From Clarkia xantiana subsp. parviflora (Eukaryota > Streptophyta > Magnoliopsida > Myrtales > Onagraceae): 64,000 nucleotides of DNA. Positions 36,630 to 48,684 of the stretch are shown piece by piece. Position numbers and translations under genes: made by a program. Each line of letters starts with the position of its first letter. Within the stretch, counting starts at the first letter, position 1. The stretch covers positions 36,861,105-36,925,104 of the forward strand of contig JAPTYO010000004.1 in the NCBI GenBank assembly GCA_036873135.1. The letters run 5' to 3'. The notes under the pieces are model-generated. The model was not told the DNA's origin. It searched no databases and saw only the letters and a program-made list of their open reading frames with translations.

Positions 36630-37110
36630 CGTAATTCATGATCTTCAGGATCATATATAGCTAAAAATATTTTAGAATCTTCACGATTCTTATTCGTAAC
36701 TCAATATTTTTAAGGAGCTTTTTTTTTCATGTCTCAAAATATCTTAGGATGTTCAGATCCTATTTTCATCTTTTCAGATCATTCATTCGAAATATTTCAA
36801 GATCTTCAGGATCTCTGTTTATAATTCAAAATCATTAGAGATCTTCAATCTTTTTAATTCATAGTTCCAGATATTTAGAATCTTCAGGATCCTTTATTCA
36901 TTTCCAGATCTTCTAGAATCTTCATGATCCTTTATTCATAACCCATGACCTCTTAGGATATTTAAAATCCTTTATTTATATTCATGTTATTAATGATTTC
37001 TTGTTATACATGAAGATCTTTAATTCATAAATACAATGTTTCAGATCCCATACATTCTAGGATCTTCTATATCCTAAAATTATCAATTTTTTAGCTTTTG
37101 AATAACTCTT
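36630..37110. repeat. Diverged tandem repeat with GATCTTCAGGATC motif
   Basis: Units of roughly 55-65 bp contain variants of AGATCTTCAGGATCC followed by TTTATTCAT. At least seven degenerate copies are visible within the decayed copia-1 region. Confidence 0.55.
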
Positions 37111-37473
37111 GATCCCTGGATCATTTTATAATGAAGTGCAATGAGCATAAATATATATTTAATAAATATAATGAGTGCGAGAAATTATGTATAATAACTA
37201 AATATATTGCAGTGTAAGAAATAAAAAAAATTTGTAAATGTAGTGCAATAAATATAAAATATAAATGTAAATGCGGAATTTAAAAAAATAAATATGAATA
37301 TTTATAATCTTGATCTTCGGGATCATAATATCGAATATTCAGGATACGATATTAGTATAGAATGCAATATTCTTTATCTCAATATCCCGGAATCGAATAA
37401 TATTTGCTATTGATGCCAAACTTTGCCTAATTTTATTGCGCTTTATAAAATCGTCAAATTTTGTGCTGCATAA

Positions 37474-38172
37474 TGTTGGATATACGCCCAAGCTATTAAA
37501 AACTGGACCCGATAATTGGGTCACGATCAATTATAATTCGAAACTTGAAAAACGGACACCCGGAGCCCAACACGTAGGCCCAAAAACACCCTGAGTGGCG
37601 AAAACCACTCAGGAAGGCCCCGAGTGGAAAGACCACTCGGGGGGTAACCCAAACAAGGCATCCTTGCTTGGGTAACCTGAGCAAGGGATTAGGGGTACCT
37701 CCTACGTTCGGGCGAGTTCCCCTCGCCCAGACCCCTACCCACGGACAGTATTTCGCCCAGGGCTCGCCTTTGTAGACCATTTGCCGACACTTAGCCATAT
37801 TAGATTTATCTACTGTCGAACCGAGGTCAAACACACCATACTTATGGTCATTGCCAACTTATATTGCGAAACTGCCATAACCGGACCAGGAAATCACTGG
37901 AACCGGGGCGATCCAATAGGAACTCTATAAATAGAGACCTCCTCTCCTCACTTGAAGGTAATTAATCACTCTCTCTCTAAGCTCATTACCTCTCTTTAAA
38001 GCTTATACTTACTTAAGCATCGGAGTGGGCTTACCGGGAACCCCCTCCCCGGTGCTCATTTGCAGGTCTACGAGAAGAAGGAAGCCCACGGAGCGAGGAA
38101 AACTAGAAGGAGAAGCCCAAGAAGCGGGAATACTAAAAGGAGAAGCCCACGAAGGAAACTCGTGTGCAAAAA
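37474..38172 (+). mobile_element. 5' LTR of the Tat element
   Basis: It starts TGTTGGATATACGCCCAAGC and runs to the base before TTGGCGCC. TATAAATAGAG at about 37926 is a likely TATA box. Two successive hairpins occur at 37590-37613 (arm CCTGAGTGG) and 37618-37642 (arm CCCCGAGTGG), then a longer one from about 37642 (arm GGTAACCCAA) to 37677. Confidence 0.92.
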
Positions 38173-38190
38173 TTGGCGCCGTCTGCGGAT
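38173..38190 (+). other. Primer-binding-like site
   Basis: TTGGCGCCGTCTGCGGAT follows the LTR directly. This TTGGCGCCGTC site is characteristic of plant Tat-type elements. The matching tRNA was not determined. Confidence 0.7.
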
Positions 38191-38227
38191 CCGAGCAACA
38201 AGCACATAGCATACTACATGTGCTCGA

Positions 38228-38568
38228 TGGCAACAAACAAAATACAAGCGGAGAGCGAAGGGGGCATTAGTAGCAAAACAACAATGATGAGTTTCCAAGA
38301 GCCTAAAATTCAAAGGCAACATGAAAATATGGTAGAGCAAATGCCCCCTAAGATAGATCAATAATCCTTGGATAACACCCCATCAACCTCAAAAGCGCCA
38401 CAATCAGTGGTAAACCAATGGCTGCCTCCACTACCCCGAAAGGCAGACAAGTTGCTAGTCGGAGCAATGATCAATACAATCCATGGAGGCCTTGCCACAT
38501 GAGGAGAAACAGACTATGCAAAAGAAGTATATGCAACCCAGTCATGGGAGAAGCTGAAATCACAAGAA
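38228..38568 (+). pseudogene. Truncated gag remnant
   Basis: A short frame starts MATNKIQAESEGG and stops at 38362-38364. A second broken frame contains the INTIHGG motif that normally precedes protease in this lineage. Only about 340 bp separate the leader from protease, where a normal gag would take well over 1 kb; the capsid region is therefore missing. Confidence 0.65.
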
Positions 38569-41194
38569 ATGAAGCATCGTATGGGGGAAATCTATTTCGG
38601 TGGAAATGACATAGAGAATTTGAATCCACCCAATAACGACGCGCTAGTAGTGACTATCGGAATCAAAGACCACCAAGTGAGGAGGATTTTAGTCAACGCG
38701 GGGAGTTCAACGAATATCCTCGCATTTGACACAATGATAAAGCTTGGAATGAAGAAAAGAGACTCGAAGCCTCTATTTAGCCCATTGACAGATTTTCAAG
38801 GAGCAGTGTCATACCCAATGGGAACAATCACGTTGCCAGTGACATTGGAGGATGGGGAGGCAAACCTCACATTAGACGCTAACTTTGTCATAATGGAAAA
38901 ACTGCATGGCTATAATGGAATGCTAGGACGTACCTCAATAAACAAGCATGGTATGATCTCGTCAACAACATTTCAAGTACAAAAGTTCCCAGGAGGAAAA
39001 AAGGTAGAGGAGGTTAAAAGAGAGCAACAAGTCGTAAGAGTATTCATAAATAACATACAGAAGGATGAGATCAATAAGCCGCCACTAGATGTGCTCTTGA
39101 TCGACACGGATCCAAGGGAGGAGTATGGACGACCAACCCATGCAGAGGACATCAAAGAAGTTTTAATAGAAGAGCCAGACATGAAGATACGACTGGGGAC
39201 AACACTCTCCAAAGGAGACAAGGATGAATTAATAACACTCCTCACGGAGTATAAGTACCTATTCGCATGGTCACCAAGCGATATGCCAGGGATAAGCGGA
39301 TTAATCTTACATAAGCTAAACATCAGTGAGTCGGTGCGACTAATAACACAAAAAAGACGATCACTAGGAGAACAAAAAAAGATTGCAATCTGGGAAGAGG
39401 TGGGCAAACTGCTAGATGCTGAGTTCATACAAGAAATAAGATTCCAGATATGGGTAGAAAACCCAGTACTGGTAAGAAAAGGCAATGGAAGATGCGAATG
39501 TGCATTGACTATCGCGACTTAAACAACGCATACCCGAAGGATGCATACCCACTTCCACGGATAGACCAGCTAGTGGACACCACAACAGGACACGAAGTAA
39601 TAAGCCTCATGGATGCATATTCAAGGTACAATCAAATCAAGATGTGCCCAGAAGATGCACCACACACAGCTTTCTATGCGGACAACGAGGTCTATCACTA
39701 CAAAGTGATGCCTTTTGGTTTAATAAATGAGGGAGCAACATACCAAAGGATGGTCAACAAGATTTTTCGGGACATGATAGGAAGAACGATTGAGCCATAC
39801 GTAGATGACATGATCGTCAAGTCCAAAACCAAATCAAGCCACGATGCCGACCTACGAAAGGTATTCGAAAGGATGCGCATCCACCAGGTTTGACTAAACC
39901 CGCAAAAATGCGCGTTTTGGAGTACAATCTGGAAAGTTCCTAGGCTTCATGGTGAGTCATAGGAATTGAAACAAACCCAGAGAAGCTACTTGCAATTGAG
40001 GAAATGAAATCCTCCACCAAACCCAAGGAAGTACAACAACTCAATAGAAGGCTGGCATCCTTAAATCGTTTCCTCACAAAAATAGGATACAAGGCACTTC
40101 CCTTATTTGAGGTATTGCGAGCAAACAAGAGGTTTGAGTGGACGCCTAGATGTGAAGAAGCGTTTCAACGACTCAAACAACATATAAAAACATTGTTGTT
40201 CCTAGCACATCCGGTCCCGGGAGAGAAGTTATACCTATACATCTCAGTAAGCGAAACGACAGTCAGCTAGGCAATAATAAGGGAGGAGAGTAGTGTCCAA
40301 CTACCAATATACTTTGTAAGCAAAACCCTCGCAAAGTATGAGGCAAACTACGTGCCAATAGAGAAATATTTCTTTGCCTTAGTAGTCACAGGAAGGAAAC
40401 TCAGGCCATACTTCGATGCGCACGAGATAGTGGTGCTTATAAACCAACATTTTAAACACATGCTCCAAAGACCAGACGTGTTAGGGAGGATGGTCAAATG
40501 GACAGTAGAGCTAAGCGAATTCAGAATCCACTTCGCTCCAAGAACTGCCATCAAGGGCCAGGCCCTAGCCGATTTCATTGCAGAATTCACAGGCACACAG
40601 CCGAATACAATAGAAGAAAACCCACCAAAGCAAAAGGAGGGGGAGGAGAACAAGGAGGACGTATGGAAAATGTACACAGATGGATCCTTCAATCAAGAGG
40701 GAGCGGGGGCATGACTCGTCATAATCTCACCAAGAAGGAACCCCGTTACACTAAGCTATGGCTTTGACATTTCGTGCGACAAACAATGAGGCAGAGTATG
40801 AAGCCTTACTTACAGGTCTGCGAATAGCGAGAGGCATGGGAGTAAGACACTTAGAGGCAAAGTGTGACTCCCAACTGGTGGTGAATCAAGTAAAAGGATA
40901 TTACAATGCAAAATCTCAAAAGATGCAACAATACTTGCAAGAAGTACAAGCAACAATTGAAGGTTTTGAAACCTTCAAAATCAAAGCCATGCCAAGAGAA
41001 GAAAATGGTGACGCCAATTCATTATGCAAATTCGCCTTGGGAATCCCACAAGATAGAGAGGTGCATTTTGCAGAAAAAGTATTACTGCAAGAAGTTATAG
41101 CGATCAATGCAATGAAAATTGATCTGGCACCAAATTGGATGACATCGATCATTCAACACCTAAGCAATGAAGAACTCCCGGAGGGGTAATTGAT
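38569..41194 (+). pseudogene. PR-RT-RNase H region, first copy
   Basis: The protease motif reads NAGSSTN where the family has D-A-G-S-S-T, so the catalytic Asp is replaced by Asn. RT follows after a shift near 39490 (MRMCIDYRDLNN..., LMDAYSRYNQ, VMPFGL, YVDDMIVKS). Stops interrupt it at 39891 and 40268. RNase H (PRTAIKGQALADFIAE) and the second RNase H (MYTDGSFNQEGAGA, then a shift and TNNEAEYEALLTGL) end near 41189. The segment from 38781 is repeated directly afterwards. It is not functional as it stands. Confidence 0.88.
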
Positions 41195-43609
41195 CCTATT
41201 GACAGATTTTCAAGGAGCAGTGTCATACCCAATGGGAACAATCACGTTGCCAATGACATTGGAGGATGGGGAGGCAAACCTCACATTAGACGCTAACTTT
41301 GTCATAATGGAAAAACTGCATGGCTATAATGGAATGCTAGGACGTACCTCAATAAACAAGCATGGTATGATCTCGTCAACAATATTTCGAGTACTAAAGT
41401 TCCCAGGAGGAAAAAAGGTAGGGGAAGTTAAAGGAGACCAACAAGTCGTAAGAGTATTCATGAATAACATACGGAAGGAGGAGATCAATAAGCCGCCACT
41501 AGATGTGCTCTTGATCGACACAGATCCAAGGGAGGAGTATAGACGACCAACCCCTGCAGAGGACATCAAAGAAGTGTTAATAGAAGAGCTAGACATGAAG
41601 ATACGACTGGGGACAACACTCTCCAAAGGAAACGAGGATGAATTAATAACACTCCTCACAGAGTATAAGTACCTATTCGCATGGTCACCAAACGATATGC
41701 CAGGGATAAGCGAAGAATTAATCTTACATAAGCTAAACATCAGTGAGTCGGTGCGACCAATATCACAAAAAAGACGATCACTAGGAGAACCAAAAAAGAT
41801 TGCAATCTGGGAAGAGGTGGGCAAACTGCTAGATGCTGAGTTCATACAAGAAATAAGATTCCAGACATGGGTAGCAAACCCAGTACTGGTAAGAAAGGGC
41901 AATGGAAGATGGCGAATGTGCATTGACTATCGCGACTTAAACAACGCATGCCCGAAGAATGCATACCCACTTCCACGGATAGACCAGCTAGTGGAGGCCA
42001 CAGCAGGACACGAAGTAATAAGCCTCATGGATGCATATTCAAGGAACAATCAAATCAAGATGTGCCCAGAAGATGTACCACACACAGCTTTTTATGCGGA
42101 TAGCGAGGTCTATCACTACAAAGTGATGCCTTTTGGTTTAATAAATGAGGGAGCAACATACCAAAGGATGGTCAACAGGATTTTTGGGGACATGATAGGA
42201 AGAACGATTGAGCCATACGTAGATGACATGATCGTCAAGTCCAAAACAAAATCAAGCCACGATGCCGACCTACGAAAGGTATTCGAAAGGATGCGCATCC
42301 ACCAGGTTCGACTAAACCCGCAAAAATGCGCGTTTTGGAGTACAATCTGGAAAGTTCCTCGGCTTCATGGTGACTCATAGGAATTGAAGCAAACCCAGAG
42401 AAGCTACTTGCAATTGAGGAAATGAAATCCTCCACCAAACCCAAGGAAGTACAACAACTCAACAGAAGGCTGGCATCCTTAAATCGTTTCCTCTCAAAAA
42501 TAGGAGACAAGGCACTTCCCTTTTTTGAGGTATTGCGAGCAAACAAGAGGTTTGAGTGGACGCCTAGATGTGAAGAAGCATTCCAACAACTCAAACAACA
42601 TATAAAAACATTGCCGTTCCTAGCACATCCGGTCCCGGGAGAGAAGTTATACCTATACATCTCAGTAAGCGAAACGACAGTCAGCTCAGCAATAATAAGG
42701 GAGGAGAATAGTGTCCAACTACCAATATACTTTGAAAGCAAGACCCTCGTAAAGCATGAGGCAAACTACGTGCCAATAGAGAAATATCTCTTTGCCTTAG
42801 TAGTCACAGGAAGGAAACTCAGGCCATACTTCCATGCGCACAAGATAGTGGTGCTTATAAACCAACATTTGAAACACATGCTCCAAAGACCAGACGTGTC
42901 AGGGAGGATGGTCAAATGGGCAGTAGAGCTAAGCGAATTTAGAATCCACTTCGCTCCAAGAACTGCCATCAAGGGCCAGGCCCTAGCCGATTTCATTGCA
43001 GAATTCACAGGCACACAACCTAATACAATAGAAGAAAACCCACCAAAGCAAAAGGAGGTGGAGGAGAACAAGGACGTATGGACAATGTACACAGATGGAT
43101 CCTCCAATCAAGAGGGAGCGGGGGCATGACTCGTCATAATCTCACCAAGAAGGAACCCCGTTACACTAAGCTATGGCTTTGACATTTCGTGCGACAAACA
43201 ATGAGGCAGAGTATGAAGCCTTACTTACAGGTCTGCGAATTGCGAGAGACATGGGAGTAAGACACTTAGAGGCAAAGTGTGACTCCCAACTGGTGGTGAA
43301 GCAAGTAAAAGGAGATTACAATGCAAAATCTCAAAAGATGCAACAATACCTGCAAGAAGTACAAGCAACAATTGAAGGTTTTGAAACCTTCAAAATCAAA
43401 GCCATACCAAGAGAAGAAAATGGTGACGCCGATTCATTATGCAAATTCGCCTTGGGAATCCCACAAGATAAAGAGGTGCATTTTTTAGAAAAAGTATTAC
43501 TGCAAGAAGTTATTGCGATCGATGCAATGAAAATTGATGTGGCACCAAATTGGATGACACCGATCATTCAATACCTAAGCAAGGAAGAACTCCCAGAGGG
43601 GGCAATTGA
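41195..43609 (+). pseudogene. PR-RT-RNase H region, duplicated copy
   Basis: This is a direct tandem copy of 38781-41194, offset about 2414 bp, with scattered substitutions and few indels. It starts inside protease (LTDFQGAVSYPMG) downstream of the catalytic motif, so it has no protease active site. RT is open from 41190 to 42380 with YVDDMIVKS. After a frame break RNase H and the second RNase H follow (42422-43129, 43173-43667). This copy is better preserved than the first and continues into integrase. Confidence 0.88.
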
Positions 43610-44784
43610 GGCAGCAAGGGTGGAAAGGCTGGCAGTTAATTACATCATCATTAATGGTATGCTATAAAAAGGGGGATATTCCACACCCTACATGAGATGC
43701 GTAGCAGAGCCTGATACATGTAGAATACTAAGAGAATTGCATGAAGGACAGGCGGCCTGCCACGAGGGAGCAAGGACAATAGTGAGGAAAGCCCTCAACT
43801 AGGGATACTACTGGCCGACAATGAACAAGGAGGCCACTGAAGTGGTACGAAAATGTGATGCATGCCAAAGGTACTTGAAGAATAGAACGACACCAACATC
43901 AAACCTCATGTCAATCACAAGTGCATGGCCCTTCGCCCAATGGGGGCTTTGATTTGATCGACCCATTGCCAATATCGAAAAGCCAAATGAGGTACATCCT
44001 AGTAGCTATAGACTACTTCTCAAAGTGGATTGAAGCCAAGGGCTTAGCGAAAACAACAGAATTCCAAGTGGTCAGATTCCTCCAAACAAGAATAGTCTTA
44101 AGATATGGAGTCCCAAAAGTGCTAATAAGCGACAATGGACCACAGTTCAAAGGGCGTCAGGTGGCGTCGTATTGCAAAACATTGGGCATTGATCACCGTT
44201 TTGGGTCAATGAAACACGCCCAGACAAACAGCCAGGTTGAGTCCGCAAACAAAATAGTCTTGGAAGGGTTAAAAAGAAGAATCGAGGCATTCAGGGGAAA
44301 TTGGGTCGATGAATTGGACAATGTATTGTAGGCACTGCGCACAACCCCAAAGAGAACAACGTGGAAAACTCCCTTAAGCTTGGTCTATGGATCCGAGGCA
44401 GTGGCTCCCATAGAGATAACCGTCACCTCCCATAGAACGACGCACTACGACGAAGAACACAATAATGAAGAAAGGCGCCTAGACCTTAATATAGCAGAAG
44501 AGAGGCGTTGGAAAGCACAAGAGGAACAAGCAAAGATGCAATTGGCAACAACTCGTTACTATAACAGGCGAGTAAAGGTGCGCCAGTTCCATGTGGGAGA
44601 AATAGTCCTAAGAAGGAATGAGTTCATACATTTGGACTAGATAAACAAGATGTCCATGCAATGGGAAGGCCCCTATAAGATAGCATCTATTCCAGCGATA
44701 AATGCATACCGCCTGGAAGACGTGGAAGGGAAAATATCAACCAACACCTTCAGTGGAGAACACCTGAAGAAATTTTACACGTGA
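43610..44784 (+). pseudogene. Integrase, disrupted
   Basis: An N-terminal zinc-binding part (LHEGQAACHEG ... KCDACQR) is followed by the catalytic core with D in AIDYFSKW (about 44011), D in SDNGPQF (about 44131) and E in QVESANK (about 44236), and a C-terminal region ending FYT at 44784. In-frame stops at 43665, 43800, 44329 and 44638 and a shift near 43930 inactivate it. It is in normal Tat order after the second RNase H. Confidence 0.88.
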
Positions 44785-44977
44785 AGAGAAATGGAGTATC
44801 CACTTTCGTTTAGTATATTTATTATTACCAAAAGAAGATCCTCAGACTCCATTTAAACCTTTCTCATGTAAGTTCTGGAAATACAATTAAATGAGTTAGA
44901 TGTTTTTCAGGGCAAATGAAGAAAGAATAAGGTCACCACCACTCATGAAAGGGAACATGCCATCTCCAACAGAAAAT

Positions 44978-45645
44978 GGGAAGATCCATAAGGACAACCC
45001 TCTCATATGAAGAGGAAAAGATCCATAAGGACAACCCTTCCAACCTAAAAGGGAAAGATCCATAAGAACAACCCTCTCATATGCAGAGGGGAAGATCCAT
45101 AAGAACAACCCCTCCAACTGAAAAGGGACGAAAGATCCATAAGGACAACCCTCTCATATGAAGAGGGGAAGATCCATAAGGACAACCCTTCCAACCGAAA
45201 AGGGGAAGATCCATTATGACAACCCTCTCATATAAAGAGGGGAAGATCCATAAGGACAACCCTTCCAACCGAAAATGGGAAGATTCATAAGGACAACCCT
45301 CTCATATGAAAAGGGGAAGATCCATAATGACAACTTTTCCAACCGAAAAGGGGAAGATCCATAAGGAAAACCCTCTCATATGAAGAAGGGAAGATCCATA
45401 AGGACAACCATTCCAACCGAAAAGGGGAAGATCCATAATGACAACCCTCACATATGAAGAGGGGAAGATCCATAAGGACAACCCTTCCAACCAAAAAGGG
45501 GAAGATCCATAAGGAAAACTCCTCATATAAAGAGGGGAAGATCCATAAGGACAACCCTTACAACCGAAAATGGGAAGATTCATAAGGACAACCCTCATTT
45601 ATGAAGAGGGGAAGATCCATAAGGACAACCCTTCCAACTAAAAAA
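44978..45645. repeat. Satellite-like array of about 37-bp A/B monomers
   Basis: Eighteen units share the core GAAGATCCATAAGGACAACC. They mostly alternate between an A type (CTCTCATATGAAGAGGG) and a B type (CTTCCAACCGAAAAGGG), giving a dimeric higher-order unit of about 74 bp. The array lies between integrase and the 3' LTR. Confidence 0.9.
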
Positions 45646-46835
45646 AAGGAAGGGACGTAAGTCTTACAACCATAAGCAACCCAACCTCCGATAGAGGGAC
45701 ATAAGACCCACCGGGCCACCCTACCAACAAAAGGAAGGGACGTAAGCCTTACAACATAAGCAGCCCAACCTCCGATAAAGGGACATAAGACCCACCGGGC
45801 CACCCTACGAACAAAAAAAAAGGGATGGAAGCCTTACAACCATAAGCACCCCAACCTCGGATAAAGGGACATAAGACCCACCGAGCCACCCTACCAACAA
45901 AAAGGAAGGGAAGTAAGCCTTACAACCATAAGCAACCCAACCTCCAATAAAGGGACATAAGACCCACCGGGCCACCCTACCAACAAAAAGGAAGAGACGT
46001 AAGCCTTACAACCATAAGCAACCCAACCTCCGATAAAGGGTCATCCTTGACCTAACCAAAGGTCAAAAGGAAGACTGGCACGAGAGTACAAACCAATAAG
46101 ACGGGATATAAGACCCACCGGGCCACCCTACCAACAAAAAGGAAGGGACGTAAGCCTTACAACCATAAGCAACCCAACCTCCGATGAAAGGACATAAGAC
46201 CCACTGGGCCACCCTACCAACAAAAAGGAAGGGACGTAAGTCTTACAACCATAAGCAACTCAACCTCCAATGAAGGGACATAAGATCCACTGGGCCACCC
46301 TACCAACAAATGGACGTAAGCCTTACAACCATAAGCAACCCAACCTCCGATAAAGGGACATAAGACATACCGGGCCACCCTACCAACAAAAAGGAAGGGA
46401 CGTAAACCTTACAACCATAAGCAACCCAACATCTGATAAAGAGACATTAGACCCACTGAGACGTCCTACCAACAAAAAGGAAGGGACGTAAGTCTTACAA
46501 CCATAAGCAACCTTACCTCCGATAAAGGGACATAAGACCTACCGGGCCACCCTAACAACAAAAAGGAAGGGACGTAATTCTTACAACCATAAGCAACCCA
46601 ACCTCTGATAAATGAACATAAGACCCACCGGGCCACCCTACCAACAAAAAGGAAGTGACCTAAGCCTTACAATCATAAGCAACCCAACCTCCGATAAAGT
46701 GACATAAGACCCATCGGGCGACCCTATCAAAAAAAAAGAAGGAACGTAAGCCTTACAAGCATAAGCAACCCAACCACCAATAAAAATACGTAAGATCCAC
46801 AAGACCACCCTATCAACAAAGAGAAAGATTACCAT
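45646..46835. repeat. Satellite-like array of about 86-bp units
   Basis: About thirteen units contain GGAAGGGACGTAAGCCTTAC, then ATAAGCAACCCAACCTCCGA, then ACATAAGACCCACCGGGCCA. One unit near 46042-46110 holds an extra segment (TCATCCTTGACCTAACCAAA). The array follows directly after the first one. Confidence 0.9.
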
Positions 46836-48684
46836 GACAAGAGCAAGGAATATCATCTCAACCACCCTTCACAAGGGAGATAATCATATTCTTTTCAAAA
46901 GAATCATGTGAAGAGATGGAAGACATGATAACGTCAAAAGGGACCACCACCTTTACCTTTGGAGCCTCCTCAACAAACAAACTCCTACCAACAAACAAGG
47001 TCTCCGTTTCCCTCTCACACATACACTTAACACGCTCCAAAAAAAGCCAAGACATCTTTACAAAACCCTACAAACACAGCACGGATCAAAGACACAACTT
47101 AAGAATAACCGGACGCTTACCCAACAACCATGGAGCCAAGAAATTAATAAATCCACTACTTAGCTTGGGGGCAAGGGCAAGACAGGATACTCGTCCGATC
47201 AAACAAAATCACAACTTCAAACCCAGCGCCCGCGCGCGAGACAAGAACAGACCTTCTCAAAATCCCTTATATTCAAAATTGAAGCCATGCCCATTCGAAC
47301 CAACCAGAGATCACCTCCAACCTACTTCACGGGCAAGGAAGTCAAACAAAATGATACCATTGACAACAGCAAACCAGGGAGGCGAAGCGCATAACAAACA
47401 AGTACCCAAGGAAAGGAGGCAATGACACGTCAGAAACCACCAAGTACCCCATAAGGTGTTATGCAAGCCATCAAAAGAACCTACCCAAGAGTACACCGCA
47501 ATATGCGTGGAGATCAAATGCTTACTACGGGGGAAAAAACACATGCATGGGTGATATAACGCTCATCAGGGAAAAGTCTACAACGCATATGCAAACATCG
47601 TGAGCGTTCACAAGAGAGTGATACAAGAGGAACTGCCAAGAGACGACTCTCTTTGAAGAAAGGCCCGAGTCCACCGTTAAGCTGGAACAAAAGGAAAAGG
47701 AAAGTAAAGTATCGATTATCAACACCCCCCCAAGGATGAATCCCACTCACCCTCACAATGACAACGTCCCGACTGACAAGCCAATACGTTTTATCCCTAC
47801 TCGCCCACTCGAGATGCGAAGCATGCTCCCTACGGGAACATCCTTCTATATGCGCCACCAAGCGTAGAATGCAAGGGATACGCCTCCACAATACAACCAC
47901 ATGTCCACTACGGGGGCATTCATATATCCATCAGTTACCTGATGCAATTAGAACAAAGATAAACTCCAACATATAAAGATATCAAGATACTCACTACAGG
48001 AGTAGCGATGCATACATAAAGCTTCCAAGCGCAGCCGTTTCAAAGTAAAATCCTCCGTGCCACCCGAGCGGGACTTTGGGGGTATCTACCTGGGTATTCC
48101 ACCACGTCTGGAACACCCGACCCATCCACCATAAGGACAACTATATATATACAACCTCATGCATGCAGGTTGCGCCATTAACGTCGGGGGTTAACCACCC
48201 CCCTACCACGAGGGCAACCATTTACATACAACTCTATATGCACAGGTAACAAGAGCATGAGTAAAACAAGGGCCAAGCCACAATTTATGTAAGTGCAGGA
48301 TACATGTGCCACAAGAAGTAACGTTGGCATTAAGCCACAAGGGCAAAGCCGCCACCCAGGAAATCCCAAAATCAAGGTACAAAGGGAAAGAGATGAATTT
48401 CGATCAACCTCATCCCCCGTCCGTATGGAGTGGCCCGAAGGCCGAGGCTAAGGGGTCACACTCACGCTCCTCCAAGAGGAGACATGAATAAAGGATACAG
48501 TCCAGAGGCTAAGTAAAACGAGACCAAGCTTCTCTAAACAGGGGGCAAGGAAAATCACGGCACGTCCCGAGCACTCGATAAAGGTCGGGATCGCCACAAA
48601 GGTACGCCTTACAACTCGCTTGGCCGATACCCTGCATTAAAAGAGTCAAGTAAAGGTTGAACCATTTCTTGAGTCGGGGAAAAA
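46836..48684 (+). other. 3' untranslated region of the Tat element
   Basis: Non-repetitive sequence lies between the arrays and the 3' LTR. No significant frame was found. The last bases, GTCGGGGAAAAA, are a plausible polypurine tract next to the LTR. Confidence 0.65.

Larger units (their letters stand above)
32625..37473 (-). pseudogene. Decayed Ty1/copia internal region (copia-1)
   Basis: Minus-strand remnants match copia pol in broken frames. At about 32860-32990 a QICSND-type phrase with FFIHDVKKK resembles the C-terminal RNase H region. At about 35290-35410 a VSVGQT-type phrase followed by SM-YRFQRKF resembles the linker between integrase and reverse transcriptase. Stops and shifts are frequent, so this is an old copy. 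A MULE MITE (33193-34153) and the large Tat element (37474-49334) were inserted into it. Its other end continues at 49340-49518. No 5' LTR was found. Confidence 0.6.

Noticed and set aside
44896..45803. Minus-strand frames such as repeated YGSSPLHMRGLSLWIFP
   Set aside because: By-products of the tandem arrays in the Tat 3' region; the unit structure is at the DNA level and frames change between units.
45646..46835. Regular spaced repeats considered as a CRISPR-like array
   Set aside because: Eukaryotic context, units are similar over their full length with no unique spacers, and the array sits in a retrotransposon.
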